From contig NC_044004.1 of assembly GCF_900496995.4 (NCBI RefSeq), positions 1-64,000 on the forward strand: a stretch of 64,000 nt of DNA, written 5' to 3'. Position 1 is the stretch's first letter, and the number at the start of each line of letters is the position of its first letter. Position numbers and translations under genes: made by a program. Below are positions 44,455 through 54,775 of the stretch, in pieces. The notes under the pieces were generated by a model. The model did not search any database. It saw only the letters and a list, made by a program, of their open reading frames with translations, and was not told where the DNA came from. This stretch comes from Aquila chrysaetos chrysaetos (taxonomy: Eukaryota; Chordata; Aves; Accipitriformes; Accipitridae).

Positions 44455-44950
44455 GGTGTTAATAGAGGAATTGTTGCGGAGGCAGGGCTGTAGCCCTTTT
44501 CCCCCAGAGGTGGAACGGGCAAAGGAGAAGTGGTCTGACCCAGCAGTGGTCGTGGCGAGAGTAGAACAATGCCGCGGAAGTAGTCGAGACGGCAAAGGTA
44601 AAGGCATTCTGTGTGCCCTCCTAGGCACCTGCTTCATTCAAGCGCAAAACCGGAAGAGTGATTCTGACAGTCTGGCAAAGGATAATTCTAAAAAGCCAGG
44701 GGAAATAGATTCTGTTTGCGTCTGTTGGAAGGAAGGACTGAAATTACGCTAGCGCAAGCAAAAAAGCCCCCCAGCGTTACGCAAGGTAATCACGGGTACG
44801 GACCCTGAGGATTGGGATGGGGACATCTGGGGAGACTCTGATGAAAACAGCTCCGAAGAGGTAGAGGAATTGGAGGAAAGGGACATGCGACCCCGTATAA
44901 AAACAGAAAGGCACACGGGTCCGCACGGTGGTGATGAACTTAAGAAGTGA
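44455..44950 (+). pseudogene. ERV gag start, truncated
   Basis: From the ATG at 44453 the frame reads IEELLRRQGCSPFPPEVERA and continues to 44752. Similar acidic sequence (PEDWDGDIWGDSDENSSEEV) carries on in a neighbouring frame to about 44945, where a different LTR begins. Similarity of 'DGKGKGILCALLGTC' to 'KQGKGKALVCGVLGAA' at 46440-46530 links it to the gag of the next element. Confidence 0.6.
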
Positions 44951-46085
44951 TGTAATTGAGGAGTGACGTACTCAAGAGGAGCACAAAGGTCTTGTGAAAC
45001 AAGATACCCTTTGTATACACAAGGCCTTGCTAAGGACTGTGCCCCTGAAGGAGAACTAAAAGACTGATAAGAAGGGGACATCCCACCCCAGGAGGCCCCA
45101 AAAAGTTGAATAATTGCTAACAGGCATGAAGTCAGCAAAAATCTTTGATAACTGGGGGAAAGGTAAAGGTGGCAGGGGGAGACCATGACCACCGACTCAA
45201 TTCAAGACCAAAAGACTTACCCCCCCCGTGAGAGACTGAAAAAGTTAAGGTCTCAAACATTGTGGTGGGGCAAGTTCTGCTTAAAGACAAACCCTGCACA
45301 GCAAGGAGCCAAGGTGAAAAGCCCATCAGCTCAGACATCAGCGACAGGAGGGGGAGGGCATGCCGGAGGGTGCCCAGCTCCCTGTTCTGATAAGCTGTTC
45401 TGATACAAAGGTCAAACAATGGCCACATCTGCAGGGAAGGAGAAGTTACTCCACAAACGACCCCCAAGCCCAAAGGCTCACAAACTGCTCATTAGCCTGA
45501 CGAGTTCGGGTGCCCACCTGAAGGAGGGACAAGGATGATAAAAGGACACAAACTGAAGCCCCGGGTGCGCAAGCCCACCGGGACTGGACCCCTCGGCTGA
45601 CTGGACCCCTCAACGCTGGACCCAGGACCGGTGAAATCTTTCTCTCTTCCTCTCTCTGTCTTCTTCTCTCTTTCCTTTTCCTTCTCCACAATCCCTACAC
45701 CTCGTCCGTTTCAAGACATAAACCGTTGACCAAGTCTGAGACTAGGAGTGGATCCAGCCGCCCCTGGGCCCTTCTCTGAGGAGGAGTCTGGAAAGCAAGG
45801 GGGTCTGCTCTGAACCTCCTGACTCAACGGGAGGGATCTCCTTATTCCCCGAATGGATGTGGATGGTTACCCTGGGTTACGCGGTTTACAGAAGTAGTCT
45901 TATGCCAATTCCTGTTGTGAGAAGCCCTGCCCCCTACTACCAGGCCTCCCCAGTTCCGCTTGCTTCTGTCATGAAGAAAATCTTCAACTGGTCGTTTGGT
46001 GTCGTTTCACCTTTGGTTTAGCCCGAGGGAATTTCGAATTCAACACGACTCCCTGGTCTGTCCAGTCTGGGTCGTGACATTTTTT
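44951..46085 (+). mobile_element. LTR region of second Ser-PBS ERV
   Basis: It contains a TATA-like 'ggatgataaaaggacacaaa' near 45536, a pyrimidine-rich tract at 45640-45690 and a U5-like tail ending 'gggtcgtgaca' before the PBS. The left end is uncertain. Part of 45713-45760 resembles 5726-5765. Confidence 0.6.
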
Positions 46086-46103
46086 TGGCGAAGTCGGCAG
46101 GAT
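46086..46103 (+). mobile_element. tRNA-Ser-type primer-binding site, variant
   Basis: TGGCGAAGTCGGCAGGAT, one base different from the site at 44437, placed between the LTR region and a gag frame. Confidence 0.7.
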
Positions 46104-46305
46104 TCCCTCGGTGTTGCTAAAGCGGTCCTTGGGACCAGGCCCTTACTGTGGCCTCCTCTCTGAGAGGAGTCGTACCCAAGGGGAAATAGTCCTCAGAGGA
46201 CTCTAATAATCCGATTCTGTTGCGGTCTCCCTGGGAGATCCCACTGTAGAGATCGTCCTCAGAGGCCTACTGGAAGCATCTGATGCCTGTACTTGTGTGT
46301 TCATT

Positions 46306-46980
46306 ATGGCCTCCCTGGGAGGTCAGACTGTAGACTGCACCCCTCTCCTGAAGGGATTAGAGGCCCACAACGTTCGACCCTCTCCCCTTGGTATGACTCG
46401 GGCCCGTAACAATTGGCATGATCCGCAAGCTGCAGCAGACAGAATTCTTGCTTTGGCTAAAGAACGAAGGTTGAAGCAAGGCAAAGGGAAGGCGTTGGTT
46501 TGTGGAGTTTTAGGAGCCGCTTTGGCGGCAGCACAACAGGACAAACGCGTGGCCCGGCGGGCAGAAGGGAAGATGACTAAATCCCTTCAAGACTCGGTGA
46601 AAGCTTTGCAGGAGCCACTGGAAAAGGAGATAAGGAGCCTCTCCGACCAGCTCAGCACCGAGCGAGTGACTAACCAGAGGCCATGTACTGCTTTGACTGA
46701 GGCTCTGGAGCGGGAAAGAGTATCGAGAGAGCAGGTAGATGAAACCCGCTCCCAAATCACTGTAGAAAATGCGGGTGCAGACTCCGATGGGGAAAAGGAG
46801 TCAAAGTCAGTCAGCGGCGAGGCCACCAGAGGCGACGCTGGGTCGGCGGCTAAGCGCTCGACTGAGGCGGACGAATGCGGGTGCAGACTCCGACGGGGAA
46901 AAGGAGTCAAAGTCAGTCAGCGGCGAGGCCACCAGAGGCGACGCTGGGTCGGCGGCTAAGCGCTCGACTGAGGCGGACGG
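46306..46980 (+). pseudogene. ERV gag with 106-bp internal duplication
   Basis: The ATG at 46306 reads MASLGGQTVDCTPLLKGLEA, a basic KGKALVCGVLGAALAAAQQ segment and a coiled-coil-like stretch (SLQDSVKALQEPLEKEIRSL). A 106-bp segment starting near 46769 is repeated from 46875. Because 106 is not a multiple of three, the frame shifts in the second copy and the ORF ends at 46959. GC-rich sequence after 46980 joins it to CR1. No pol or env follows. Confidence 0.65.
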
Positions 46981-47277
46981 GGAGGCCCCGAGGCCCAGGC
47001 GCGCCGGGGAAGAGCGGAGGGATCCGGCCGGAGCCGGCGGCTCTGGCGACAGAGGCTGAGGCGGCGCGGGCGTTGCCGGGGCAACGGCGGGAGATTCGAA
47101 CGGCCCTGAGGAGCGCCGGCGAGCAGGGCGTGGCGCGGCCGTTGGCGCGGCCGTTGGCGCAGGCCGGGCGCAGCCCCCCCCCTTCCCAGCTCGGGCAGGC
47201 TGCTCGAGCGGTGGGCGTCGGCCCGGAGGGGGGCCCCGGGATGGCGGCCGCTCGGGGAAAGCCATGCTAGGAAAAAC
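46981..47277. other. GC-rich junction, possible CR1 5' UTR
   Basis: CpG-rich sequence with a 'ggcgcggccgtt' direct repeat near 47130-47155. It lies between the ERV gag and CR1 ORF1, and CR1 5' UTRs are GC-rich, but I cannot place the boundary. Confidence 0.4.
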
Positions 47278-47750
47278 GTGGCAGCGCAGGCAGAGCTCCC
47301 GTGTAAACGTGCGGCTGCCCAGGCCTCTGGCTGCAGGGAGTGCCCGAGTCTGTCGCTGATGACGGAGGGCGGCGGGGACGCCTCTCGTGTGAGGTGTGAC
47401 CGGGTGGACGATCTGCTCGGCCTGGTGGCAGAGCTGAAGGAGGCAGTGGAAAGGTTGAGGAGCGTCAGGGAGCGTGAGAGGGAGATAGACTGGTGGGCCC
47501 GCACCCTGCCGTCCCTGAGGCAGAGGCGGCAGACGGAGGCTCCGCAAGAAGCGGAGGATCCCCTGCCCTCCTGCCACCGGGCAGGAGGGGACCTAAGGGA
47601 TGGAGGGGAACGGATACAGGTCCCTGCTCGGGGAGGCAGGCGAGTCCCCTCCCGGCCTCCCTCACCTTCCCAGTTGCCCCTACGCAACAGGTCCTTGAGG
47701 ACCAGGCCAGCGAAGATCAGGGTGTAGAGGAAGCCCTATCCAGGGAGGTG
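47278..47750 (+). pseudogene. CR1 ORF1, N-terminal part
   Basis: It reads CRECPSLSLMTEGGGDASRV and a coiled-coil stretch DDLLGLVAELKEAVERLRSV, then a basic, proline-rich linker, and in a neighbouring frame QQVLEDQASEDQGVEEALSR. ORF1 proteins of CR1 bind nucleic acid and self-associate. It is cut by the LTR insertion. Confidence 0.7.
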
Positions 47751-48345
47751 TGTTTCACAAATTGAGCATTCGGTGATGGAGTTCAGTATTCTTTATTGCA
47801 GCGCTGGAAGCACGGGGGATCGCTCCTCCAAACGTGCTTAACCACGAGCTTAACTGTATGGGTTAAATACATGCCTTACATACATATTCACTAGATTTCC
47901 GAGAAATGTTATGCATAGTCATTAGTTATCCGAAAAGCTATTAGCATATGTAAATGTCCTTTACGCAAGCGCATTGGAGGTCTCTGGTGGTCGTCCGGAG
48001 TCCTCTGGTGGTCGTCCATCGTCTTCCTCACTTGTCCACCGTTTGACCCTTGTTGTATGAGTTTGCGCAGTATGCTCCTCTTCTGGGCCTCACAAACAAC
48101 TTCTCTGCTTATCTCCTAACTTTAGCTCAGACATCACAAAAGACAGAACATCTCCCCTTATCACACAGGATACCTCCACAAACAAGACATATCATTACAT
48201 ACACAGGCTTATGTCCTTGGCTTGTCTATGTAAATCAACTTATGAAGACAGTTGTTAATCTTCTAACAAATTCCGAAGTCCTTTATCTGACAATACACTG
48301 AGTCAAAGCATACGTTCTATTTCTGCATCTACTAGGCCTAGTGTC
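47751..48345 (-). mobile_element. Solo LTR inserted in CR1 ORF1
   Basis: AT-richer than its surroundings. Minus-strand AATAAAG at 47792-47798, and a TG end near 47751. CR1 ORF1 sequence resumes at about 48345. No gag or pol inside. I could not settle the target duplication. Confidence 0.6.
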
Positions 48346-48359
48346 AGCCTCTGCATCAG

Positions 48360-48926
48360 GTGCCTAGGCCCAGTCGGGCAGCCCCACGCATTCTCACAGC
48401 CTCTGAAAAAAGAAAAAGGAGGGTCATCGTCGTAGGCGACTCCCTTCTGAGGGGGACAGAGGGCCCGATATGCAGACCTGACCCATCCCGCAGGGAAGTC
48501 TGCTGCCTCCCTGGGGCCCGGGTAAAAGACGTTACCGGGAAACTCCCGGGTCTGCTTCGGACCTCTGATTATTACCCGCTGCTGGTTGTGCAGGTTGGCA
48601 GTGATGAGATTGCAGAGAGGAATCCAAAGGCAATCAAAAGGGATTTCGGGGCACTGGGACGATTAGTAGAAAGATCGGGAGCACAGGTAGTGTCTTCCTC
48701 AATCCCTTCGGTGGCAGGGAAATACACTGAAAGGAACAGGAAAACACACCTGGTTAATACGTGGCTCAGAGGCTGGTGCCATCGCTGGAATTTTGGGGTT
48801 TTTGATCGTGGGGAGGTTTACACAGCACCGGGCTTGCAAGCGACAGATGGTGTCCAGCTATCTCAAAGGGGTAAGAGAATCCTCGCTCATGAGATGGCAG
48901 GGCTCATAGAGAGGGCTTTAAACTAG
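48360..48926 (+). CDS. CR1 ORF1 C-terminal SGNH/GDSL esterase domain
   Basis: An open frame carrying the GDSL block RRVIVVGDSLLRGTEG (catalytic Ser) and a C-terminal TDGVQLSQRGKRILAHEM with Asp-x-x-x-His-like spacing where family members have D-G-x-H. Here the His position reads Q (DGVQLS), which may disable the triad. The domain is characteristic of CR1 ORF1 proteins. It ends with stop TAG at 48924-48926. It was the C-terminal half of ORF1 before the LTR insertion. Confidence 0.85.
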   Translation: MPRPSRAAPRILTASEKRKRRVIVVGDSLLRGTEGPICRPDPSRREVCCLPGARVKDVTGKLPGLLRTSDYYPLLVVQVGSDEIAERNPKAIKRDFGALGRLVERSGAQVVSSSIPSVAGKYTERNRKTHLVNTWLRGWCHRWNFGVFDRGEVYTAPGLQATDGVQLSQRGKRILAHEMAGLIERALN

Positions 48927-48982
48927 GTTCGAAGGGGGTAAGGGATAAAACTAGGTGCGCCAGAGATGAGCCTGGGGGCAGC

Positions 48983-49876
48983 ATGCCCATGTTAGGGGTG
49001 GATTCGATAACCCAGCTCAAATGGATCTATGCCAACGCACGCAGCATGGGCAATAAACAGGAGGAGCGGGAAGCCATCGTGCAGCAGGATAGATATGACT
49101 TAGTTGCCATCAGGGAAACATGGTGGGATGACTCCCGTGACCGAAGTGCTGCAATGGATGGCTACAAGCTCTTCAGAAGGGATAGACAAGGTAGAAGAGG
49201 TGGTGGGGTGGCTCTCTATGTTAGGGAATGTTTTGACTGTACAGAGCTACACGATTCTGATGGCAAGGTGGAGCGCTTATGGGTGAGGATGAGAGGGAAA
49301 GCCGATAAGACAGGTATTGTCCTGGGAGTCTGTTGTAGACCGCCCGACCAGGTTGAAGAGACGGATGAATCGTTCTACAAGCGGCTGGCAGTAGTCTCAG
49401 AATCGTGTGCCCTTGTCCTCGTGGGGGACTTTAACTTTCCAGACATCTGCTGGAAATACAACACAGCAGTGAGTAAACAACCTAGGAGGTTCCTGGGGTG
49501 TGTGGAAGATAACTTCCTGACACAGCTGATGGGTGAGCCAACCAGGGGAGGAGCCTTGCTAGCTCTGTTGTTTACGAACAGGGAAGGACTGGTGGGAGGT
49601 GGGATGGTCGGAGGCCGTCTGGGGCTTAGTGACCACGAAATGACAGAATTTTCAATTCTTGGTGAGGCAAGGAAGGGGGTCAGCAAAACCACCACTATGG
49701 ACTTCCGGAGGGCTAACTTTGGCCTCTTCGAGGCACTGGTTGAGAGAGTCCCTTGGGAGAAGGTCCTGAAGGGCAAAGGGGTCCAGGAGGGATGGACGTT
49801 CTTTGAGAAGGAAATCTTAATGGCTCAGGACCAGGCTACTCCCATGTGCCGCGAGTTGAACCGCCGAGGAAAATGA
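48983..49876 (+). pseudogene. CR1 ORF2, endonuclease part up to premature stop
   Basis: APE-type endonuclease: LKWIYANARSMGNKQEER, a catalytic-type IRETWW where E is expected, GGGVALYVRE, LVLVGDFNFPDICWKY (D-x-N), and a C-terminal LSDHEM (D-H) motif, so the catalytic residues look present. It ends at TGA 49874-49876, after which the same frame continues [17 protein letters not shown], so one stop separates endonuclease from reverse transcriptase. Confidence 0.88.
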
Positions 49877-50983
49877 CCGGCCTGGCTGAACGGGGAGCTT
49901 TTGCTAGGAATCAAGAAAAAAAGGAGAGTTTATCATCTCTGGAGGAAAGGGTGGGCAACGTGGGAGGAGTACAGGGATCTTGTTAGATCATACAGAGAGA
50001 AAATGAGAAAGGCAAAAGCTCAGCTAGAACTAAATCTGGCCACTATCGTAAGGGACAACAAAAGATGTTTTTACAAATATGTTCACAGTAAAAAGAATCC
50101 CAAGGAGGATATCTTTCCTTTAATGGATACAGAAGGGAACGTAGCAACCAGTGAAGGGGAAAAGGCCGAGGTACTTAATGCCTTCTTTGCCTCAGTCTTT
50201 AATAGTGAGTCCAGTTATCCCCAGGGTACTCCACCCCTTGAGCTGGAAGGTAAGGATGAAGAGCAGAACATACCCCCCTTCATCCAGGAGGAAATAGTTA
50301 GGGACCTACTACGCCATCTGGACACTCACAAATCTATGGGACCCGATGGGATCCATCCAAGAGTACTGAGGGAACTGGCAGAGGTCCTTGCCAAGCCACT
50401 CTCTATCATCTATCAGCGATCCTGGTCAACAGGGGAGGTCCCAGAGGACTGGAGGCTTGCCAACGTGACGCCCATTTATAAGAAGGGTCGGAGGGAGGAT
50501 CCGGGGAACTACACGCCTCTCAGCCTGACCTCAGTACCGGGGAAGATTATGGGACGGTTTGTCTTGAGAGCCCTCACATGGCAAGTCCGGGATAAGAAGG
50601 GGATCAGGCCCAGTCAGCATGGGTTTACGAAAGGCAGGTCCTGCTTGACCAACCTGATCTCCTTCTATGACCAGGTGACCCGCCTAGTGGATGAGGGAAA
50701 GGCTGTGGATGTTGTCTTCCTTGACTTCAGCAAGGCCTTTGACACTGTCTCTCATGGCACACTCCTTGAGAAACTGGCGTCTCGTGGCCTGGATAAGTGC
50801 ACTCTTCGCTGGGTGAAAAACCGGCTGGATGGCCGGGCCCAGAGGGTTGTGGTGAATGGGGTGAAATACAGCTGGCGGCGGGTCACAAGTGGTGTTCCCC
50901 AGGGCTCGGTGTTGGGCCCTGTTCTGTTTAATATCTTTATCGATGATTTGGGTGAGGGGATCGAGTGCACCCTCAGCAAGTAA
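49877..50983 (+). pseudogene. CR1 ORF2, reverse transcriptase up to frameshift
   Basis: Reverse transcriptase fingers and palm: [97 protein letters not shown]. At 50979 an extra base in 'agcaagtaaagcagacgac' replaces the tttgc of the F-A-D-D box and causes a stop. Confidence 0.9.
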
Positions 50984-51782
50984 AGCAGACGACACCAAGC
51001 TGGGAGGCAGGGCCGATCTGCTCAAGGGCAGGCAGGCTCTACAGAGGGATCTGGACAGGCTGGATCGATGGGCCGAGGCCAACTGTATGAAGTTCAACAA
51101 GGCCAAGTGCCGGGTCCTCCGCTTCGGTCACAGCAACCCCGTGCGGCGCTACAGGCTTGGGGAAGAGCGGCTGGAAAGCTGCCCGGCAGAGAAAGACCTG
51201 GGGGTGCTGGTTGACAGCCGGCTGAGTATGAGCCACCAGTGTGCCCAGGTGGCCAAGAAGGCCAACGTCATCCCGGCCTGTATCAGAAACAGTGTGGCCA
51301 GCAGGAGCAGGGAGGTGATCGTCCCCCTGTACTGGGCACTGGTGAGGCCGCACCTCGAGTCCTGTGTTCGGTTTTGGGCCCCTTGCTACGGGAAAGACGT
51401 TGAGGTGCTGGAACGTGTCCACAGAAGGGCAACCAAGCTGGTGAGGGGCCTGGAGCACAAGTCTTATGAGGAACGGCTGAGGGAACTGGGGCTGTTTAGC
51501 CTGGAGAAAAGGAGGCTGAGGGGAGACCTCATCGCTCTCTACAACTACCTGAAAAGAGGTTGTAGTGAGCTGGGTGCTGGTCTCTTCTGTCAGGTGGCTG
51601 GAGATAGGACGAGAGGAAATGGCCTCAAGTTGCAGCAGGGGAGGTTTAGATTGGATATTGGGAATAATTTCTTTACTGAAAGGGTAAAGCCTTGGAACAG
51701 GCTGCCCAGGGAAGTGGTTGAGTCACCATCCCTGGAGGTACTCAAAAAGCACGTAGACAAGGTACTCCAGAACATGGTTTAG
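50984..51782 (+). pseudogene. CR1 ORF2, C-terminal part after frameshift
   Basis: It resumes in the next frame at [20 protein letters not shown] and runs without a break to the stop at 51780-51782 (thumb and C-terminal region: [55 protein letters not shown]). The 3' UTR with the ATTCTATGATTCT tail follows. Confidence 0.9.
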
Positions 51783-51956
51783 TGGGCATGGTTGATGGTT
51801 GGACTCGATGATCTTGAAGGCCTTTTCCAACCTAAATGATTCTATGATTCTAAGGCTTCTTGTCTGTTGACGCACATCAGGCCCGAGGCCTCCTGTCTGT
51901 TGGCGCCTCCAACACGTACCATTGACAAAGCTGAAGGGTTTTTTCTTGCCTAATTA

Positions 51957-53600
51957 GTACATACCAAAATTTTGAAGTTTTCAAGCAAGCAAAAGTGCGT
52001 TAGTACAGCAATACAGTAAAATTTTCCTTCTCCTGCCTTTGTTCGAGGCTTCAGAACCACTGTCTGCACAACCCCTTGGATGGGAGCCAAACTCCCCTTT
52101 TTAAAAATGGAGGCTATGTTTCCCCTTTTCCAGTCAGTGGGAACTTCCCCGGACTGCCACGACTTCTCAAATATGATGGATAGTGGCTTAGCCACTTCAT
52201 CTGCCAGTGCCCTCGGGACCCGTGGCTGCATCTCATCAGGTCCCATGGACTTGTGCACCTTCAGGTTCCTTAGATGGTCTCGAACGTGATCTTCTCCTAC
52301 AGCGGGCAGTTCTTCGTTCTCCCAGTCCCTGCCTTTGCCTTCTGCGTCTTGGGCGGTGCGGCTGGAGCGCTTGCCGGGGAAGACTGAGGCAACAAAGTCG
52401 TCGAGTACCTCAGCCTTCTCCATGTCCCGGGTAACCAGGTCTCCCCTTTCCTTCCGGAGAGGGCCCCCATTTTCCCTCGTCTTTCTTTTATGACGGACGT
52501 ACCTATAGAAGCTTTTCTTGTTGCCCTTGACGTGCCTGGCCAGATTGAATTCCATCAGGGCTTTGGGTTTCCTAACCTGATCCCTGGCTGCTCGGGCAAT
52601 TTCTCTGTATTCCTCCCAGGCTACCTGTCCTTGCTTCCACCCTCTGTAGGCTTCCTTTTTGTGTTTGAGTTTGTCCAGGAGCTCCTTGTTCATCCACGCA
52701 GGCCTCCTGGCGGTTTTGCCTGCCTTCCTCTTTGTTGGGGTGCATCGCTCCTCAGCTGGGAGGAGGTGACCCTTGAATATTGGCCAGCTCTCTTGGGCCC
52801 CTCTTCCCCCCAGGGCTGTATCCCACGGTACTCTACCAAGCAGATCCCTGAAGGGGCCAAAGTCTGCTCTCCTCAAGTCCAGGGTAGCGAGCTTGCTGTG
52901 CGCCCTCCTCACTGCCTGAAGGATCTTGAACTCCACCATTTCATGGTCACTGCAGCCGAGGCTGCCCTTGATCTTCCCATTCCCCACCAGCCCCTCCTTG
53001 TTGGTGAGAACAAGGTCCAGCATGGCACCTCTCCTCGCTGGCTCCTCCATCGCTTGGAGAAGGAAGTTGTCATCAACGCATTCCAGGAACCTCCCGGATT
53101 GCTTGTGCCGTGCCGTGTTGTCCCTCCAACAGATAGGTACTGGGGTGGTTGAAGTCCCCCACGAGGACCGGGGCTTGTGAACGAGAGGCTGCTCCTCTCT
53201 GTCTGTCGAGGCCTCATCCGCTCGGTCTTCCTGGTCGGGAGGCCTGTAGCAGACCCCCCCATGATGTCACCTGTCCCTGCCCTCCCTTCCATCCTGAGCC
53301 ATGGACTCTCGGTCGGCTCCTCGTCCATCCCCGGGCAGATCTGGTCCATGCACTCCAGCTGGTCATTGACATGGAGGACGACACCCCCTCCTCACCTGCC
53401 CTGCCTGTCCTTCCCAGAGAGCCTGTCTCCTTCCGTGCCAACGCTCCAGTCACAGGAGCCACCCCACCACGTCTCCGCGATGCCGATAAGGTCACAGCCC
53501 TGCAGGTGTGCGCACGTCTCAGCTCCACTTGTATATTCCCCAGGCTTTCTGGGCTCCATCCCGAGGCTCCATCCTGGGGAACCCTGTGAGGACAGCCCAT
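51957..53600 (-). mobile_element. CR1 fragment, endonuclease to reverse transcriptase
   Basis: Minus strand. Endonuclease pieces in several frames lie at 53150-53600 (DRQGRRGGG-type and GVCYRPPDQ-type sequence). A long frame 51950-53050 then reads [52 protein letters not shown] and [20 protein letters not shown]. Both ends are truncated. It lies head-to-head with the full-length CR1 3' end, about 100 bp away. Confidence 0.88.
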
Positions 53601-53605
53601 CCCCA

Positions 53606-54290
53606 CGTCACCATGACGTGGGCAGGGGCACAGGCAGGATGCAGCTCAAGCCCCCGTTCCTGAGCCCCCAGTCCCAGCTCCAACCCCAGCACTGCCGGCC
53701 CTTGTGCAGACCTTGGGGCCACCAGCACCCCGTCCCTGGGGCTGGCGGGGAGCCCTCTCCCGTGCCGGGGTCAGGCACCGGGGGCCGGAGCAGGGCTGGG
53801 CGCGGGGGTCACCCCAGGCAGAGCTGGGGGGGCGAGTGGGCAGGGGTCGGCGGCGCCAGGAAGGCTGAGGGCGATGGTGCGGAGGGAAATGCGGGGGCTT
53901 TAATGACGGAGGCGTCACTAAAGGGGAGTCTGGGGGACCGTGGCGGGGGTGGGCGACAACAGCACCCATGGGTGTCCCCCAGGCCCAGCTGTGGCGAGGC
54001 TCACAGGACCCTCCTCTTCCTCCTGTGGTAGTCAAGGGTCCTAGCTTTGACACCTGGGGGAGAAGCGATGCTGAGCCCATCACCGCTCCCACCCCCGGCC
54101 GGGGGGACCAGGAGCTGGGACCCCTCGGCCGTGGGGCCAGACGGCACCGGCACCACCGCCACCGCCAGCATCGACGCCGGCACCGCAGCCAGCACCTCTG
54201 CCCCTGCGCCGCCTCCTCCCGCTGCGCCGCCTGCGCCGCCGGCCGGCCCGGGGACTCCTCCTGCGTCTCCTGCGCCGGGGCGGTGACCCG
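53606..54290 (+). repeat. Upstream flank of P6, shared with P2
   Basis: GC-rich. From about 53760 it matches 13479-13990. It contains 'gaaatgcgggggctttaatg' and 'gagaagcgatgctgagccca', then the promoter-proximal 'ggggactcctcctgcgtctc'. No 42-bp array lies upstream of this copy, unlike P1, P4 and P5. Confidence 0.75.
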
Positions 54291-54297
54291 GCACCCC

Positions 54298-54306
54298 TAT
54301 ATAAAG
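54298..54306 (+). promoter_or_regulatory. TATA box of P6
   Basis: TATATAAAG, 77 bp before the ATG at 54375, preceded by 'tgcgccggggcggtgacccg'. An ATG at 54329 close to the expected start site begins a frame that overlaps the gene out of register. Confidence 0.85.
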
Positions 54307-54374
54307 CGGGGCGGTGGGCGCGCACCCATGTCACTCCGGCGGGGCCAGGCGGCCACCGGAGCCAGGGAGCCAGC

Positions 54375-54554
54375 ATGGCCCGGCCCAGCTACAGCGGGGG
54401 TCACGGCAGGAGCCGGCGCCGCCACCGCCGCCCCACGCGTGGCATCCTGCGCCGCCCTCGCCGCCGGTACGGGATGAGGCGACGCAAGCCCGCGGCACGC
54501 CGCCGCCGGCACAGGGTGCGGTGGTGGGATGGGAAACGCAGCGGACGCTGCTGA
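54375..54554 (+). CDS. Protamine-like arginine-rich protein P6
   Basis: A 59-residue intronless ORF, MARPSYSGGHGRSRRRHRRP at the start and RWWDGKRSGRC at the end. It has 24 arginines (41%), two lysines, three histidines and a single C-terminal cysteine. Relative to P4/P5 it has extra arginines and one more codon, and it lacks the internal cysteine. It has a full gene unit: TATA box, short 5' UTR, AATAAA at 54770 with a GT-rich element. The 3' UTR includes the RNF145-like intron-4 module. Composition, length, the MAR start and the lack of introns fit avian protamine. A role in packing sperm DNA is inference from family type. P1 is the closest relative (nearly identical after its 2-bp deletion). 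It is the best candidate for the ancestral, constrained member. Confidence 0.75.
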   Translation: MARPSYSGGHGRSRRRHRRPTRGILRRPRRRYGMRRRKPAARRRRHRVRWWDGKRSGRC

Positions 54555-54565
54555 GCAGACGCCAG

Positions 54566-54719
54566 CACTGGGCGGGGGGCTGCGGGATGGAGGGTCCCAT
54601 GCTGAGCCCGGCTTGATGCTGGGTCGGCTGCAGGGCTGTCCCCTCGCACAGCCGGGCCCCCCCCGTACCCTCCTTGCCCCCAACGTGTGGGGCGGGATGG
54701 GGGGCAGCTCCGCTGAGCC
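54566..54719 (+). repeat. Module shared with RNF145-like intron 4 (P6 copy)
   Basis: Same as 4695-4850 and 63667-63822. Here it lies between stop codon and AATAAA of an intact gene, so it should be part of its 3' UTR. Confidence 0.85.
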
Positions 54720-54769
54720 CGGCCACCCCTGACTCCATGCTGCCGGACTACGGAGGCCCTGGCTCCACC

Positions 54770-54775
54770 AATAAA
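54770..54775 (+). terminator. Poly(A) signal of P6
   Basis: AATAAA followed by 'gggctgtgtgtgttctggct', a GT-rich element 20-40 bp downstream. Confidence 0.8.

Larger units (their letters stand above)
47278..51856 (+). mobile_element. Nearly full-length CR1 LINE
   Basis: It contains an ORF1 N-terminal part, an ORF1 esterase domain, ORF2 endonuclease and reverse transcriptase, and the canonical CR1 3' end 'aaatgattctatgattct' at 51834-51851. Most CR1 copies are short 3' pieces, so this one is unusual. A solo LTR interrupts ORF1 (47751-48345). ORF2 has one premature stop and one frameshift. Confidence 0.92.

Noticed and set aside
48360-48926. A host GDSL/SGNH esterase gene
   Set aside because: It sits in register before CR1 ORF2 and the domain is standard in CR1 ORF1. 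No introns or host promoter.
54329-54500. ATG at 54329 as the true start of P6
   Set aside because: It lies about 23-31 bp past the TATA box, at or before the likely start site, and opens a frame without arginine clusters. The ATG at 54375 gives the conserved product.
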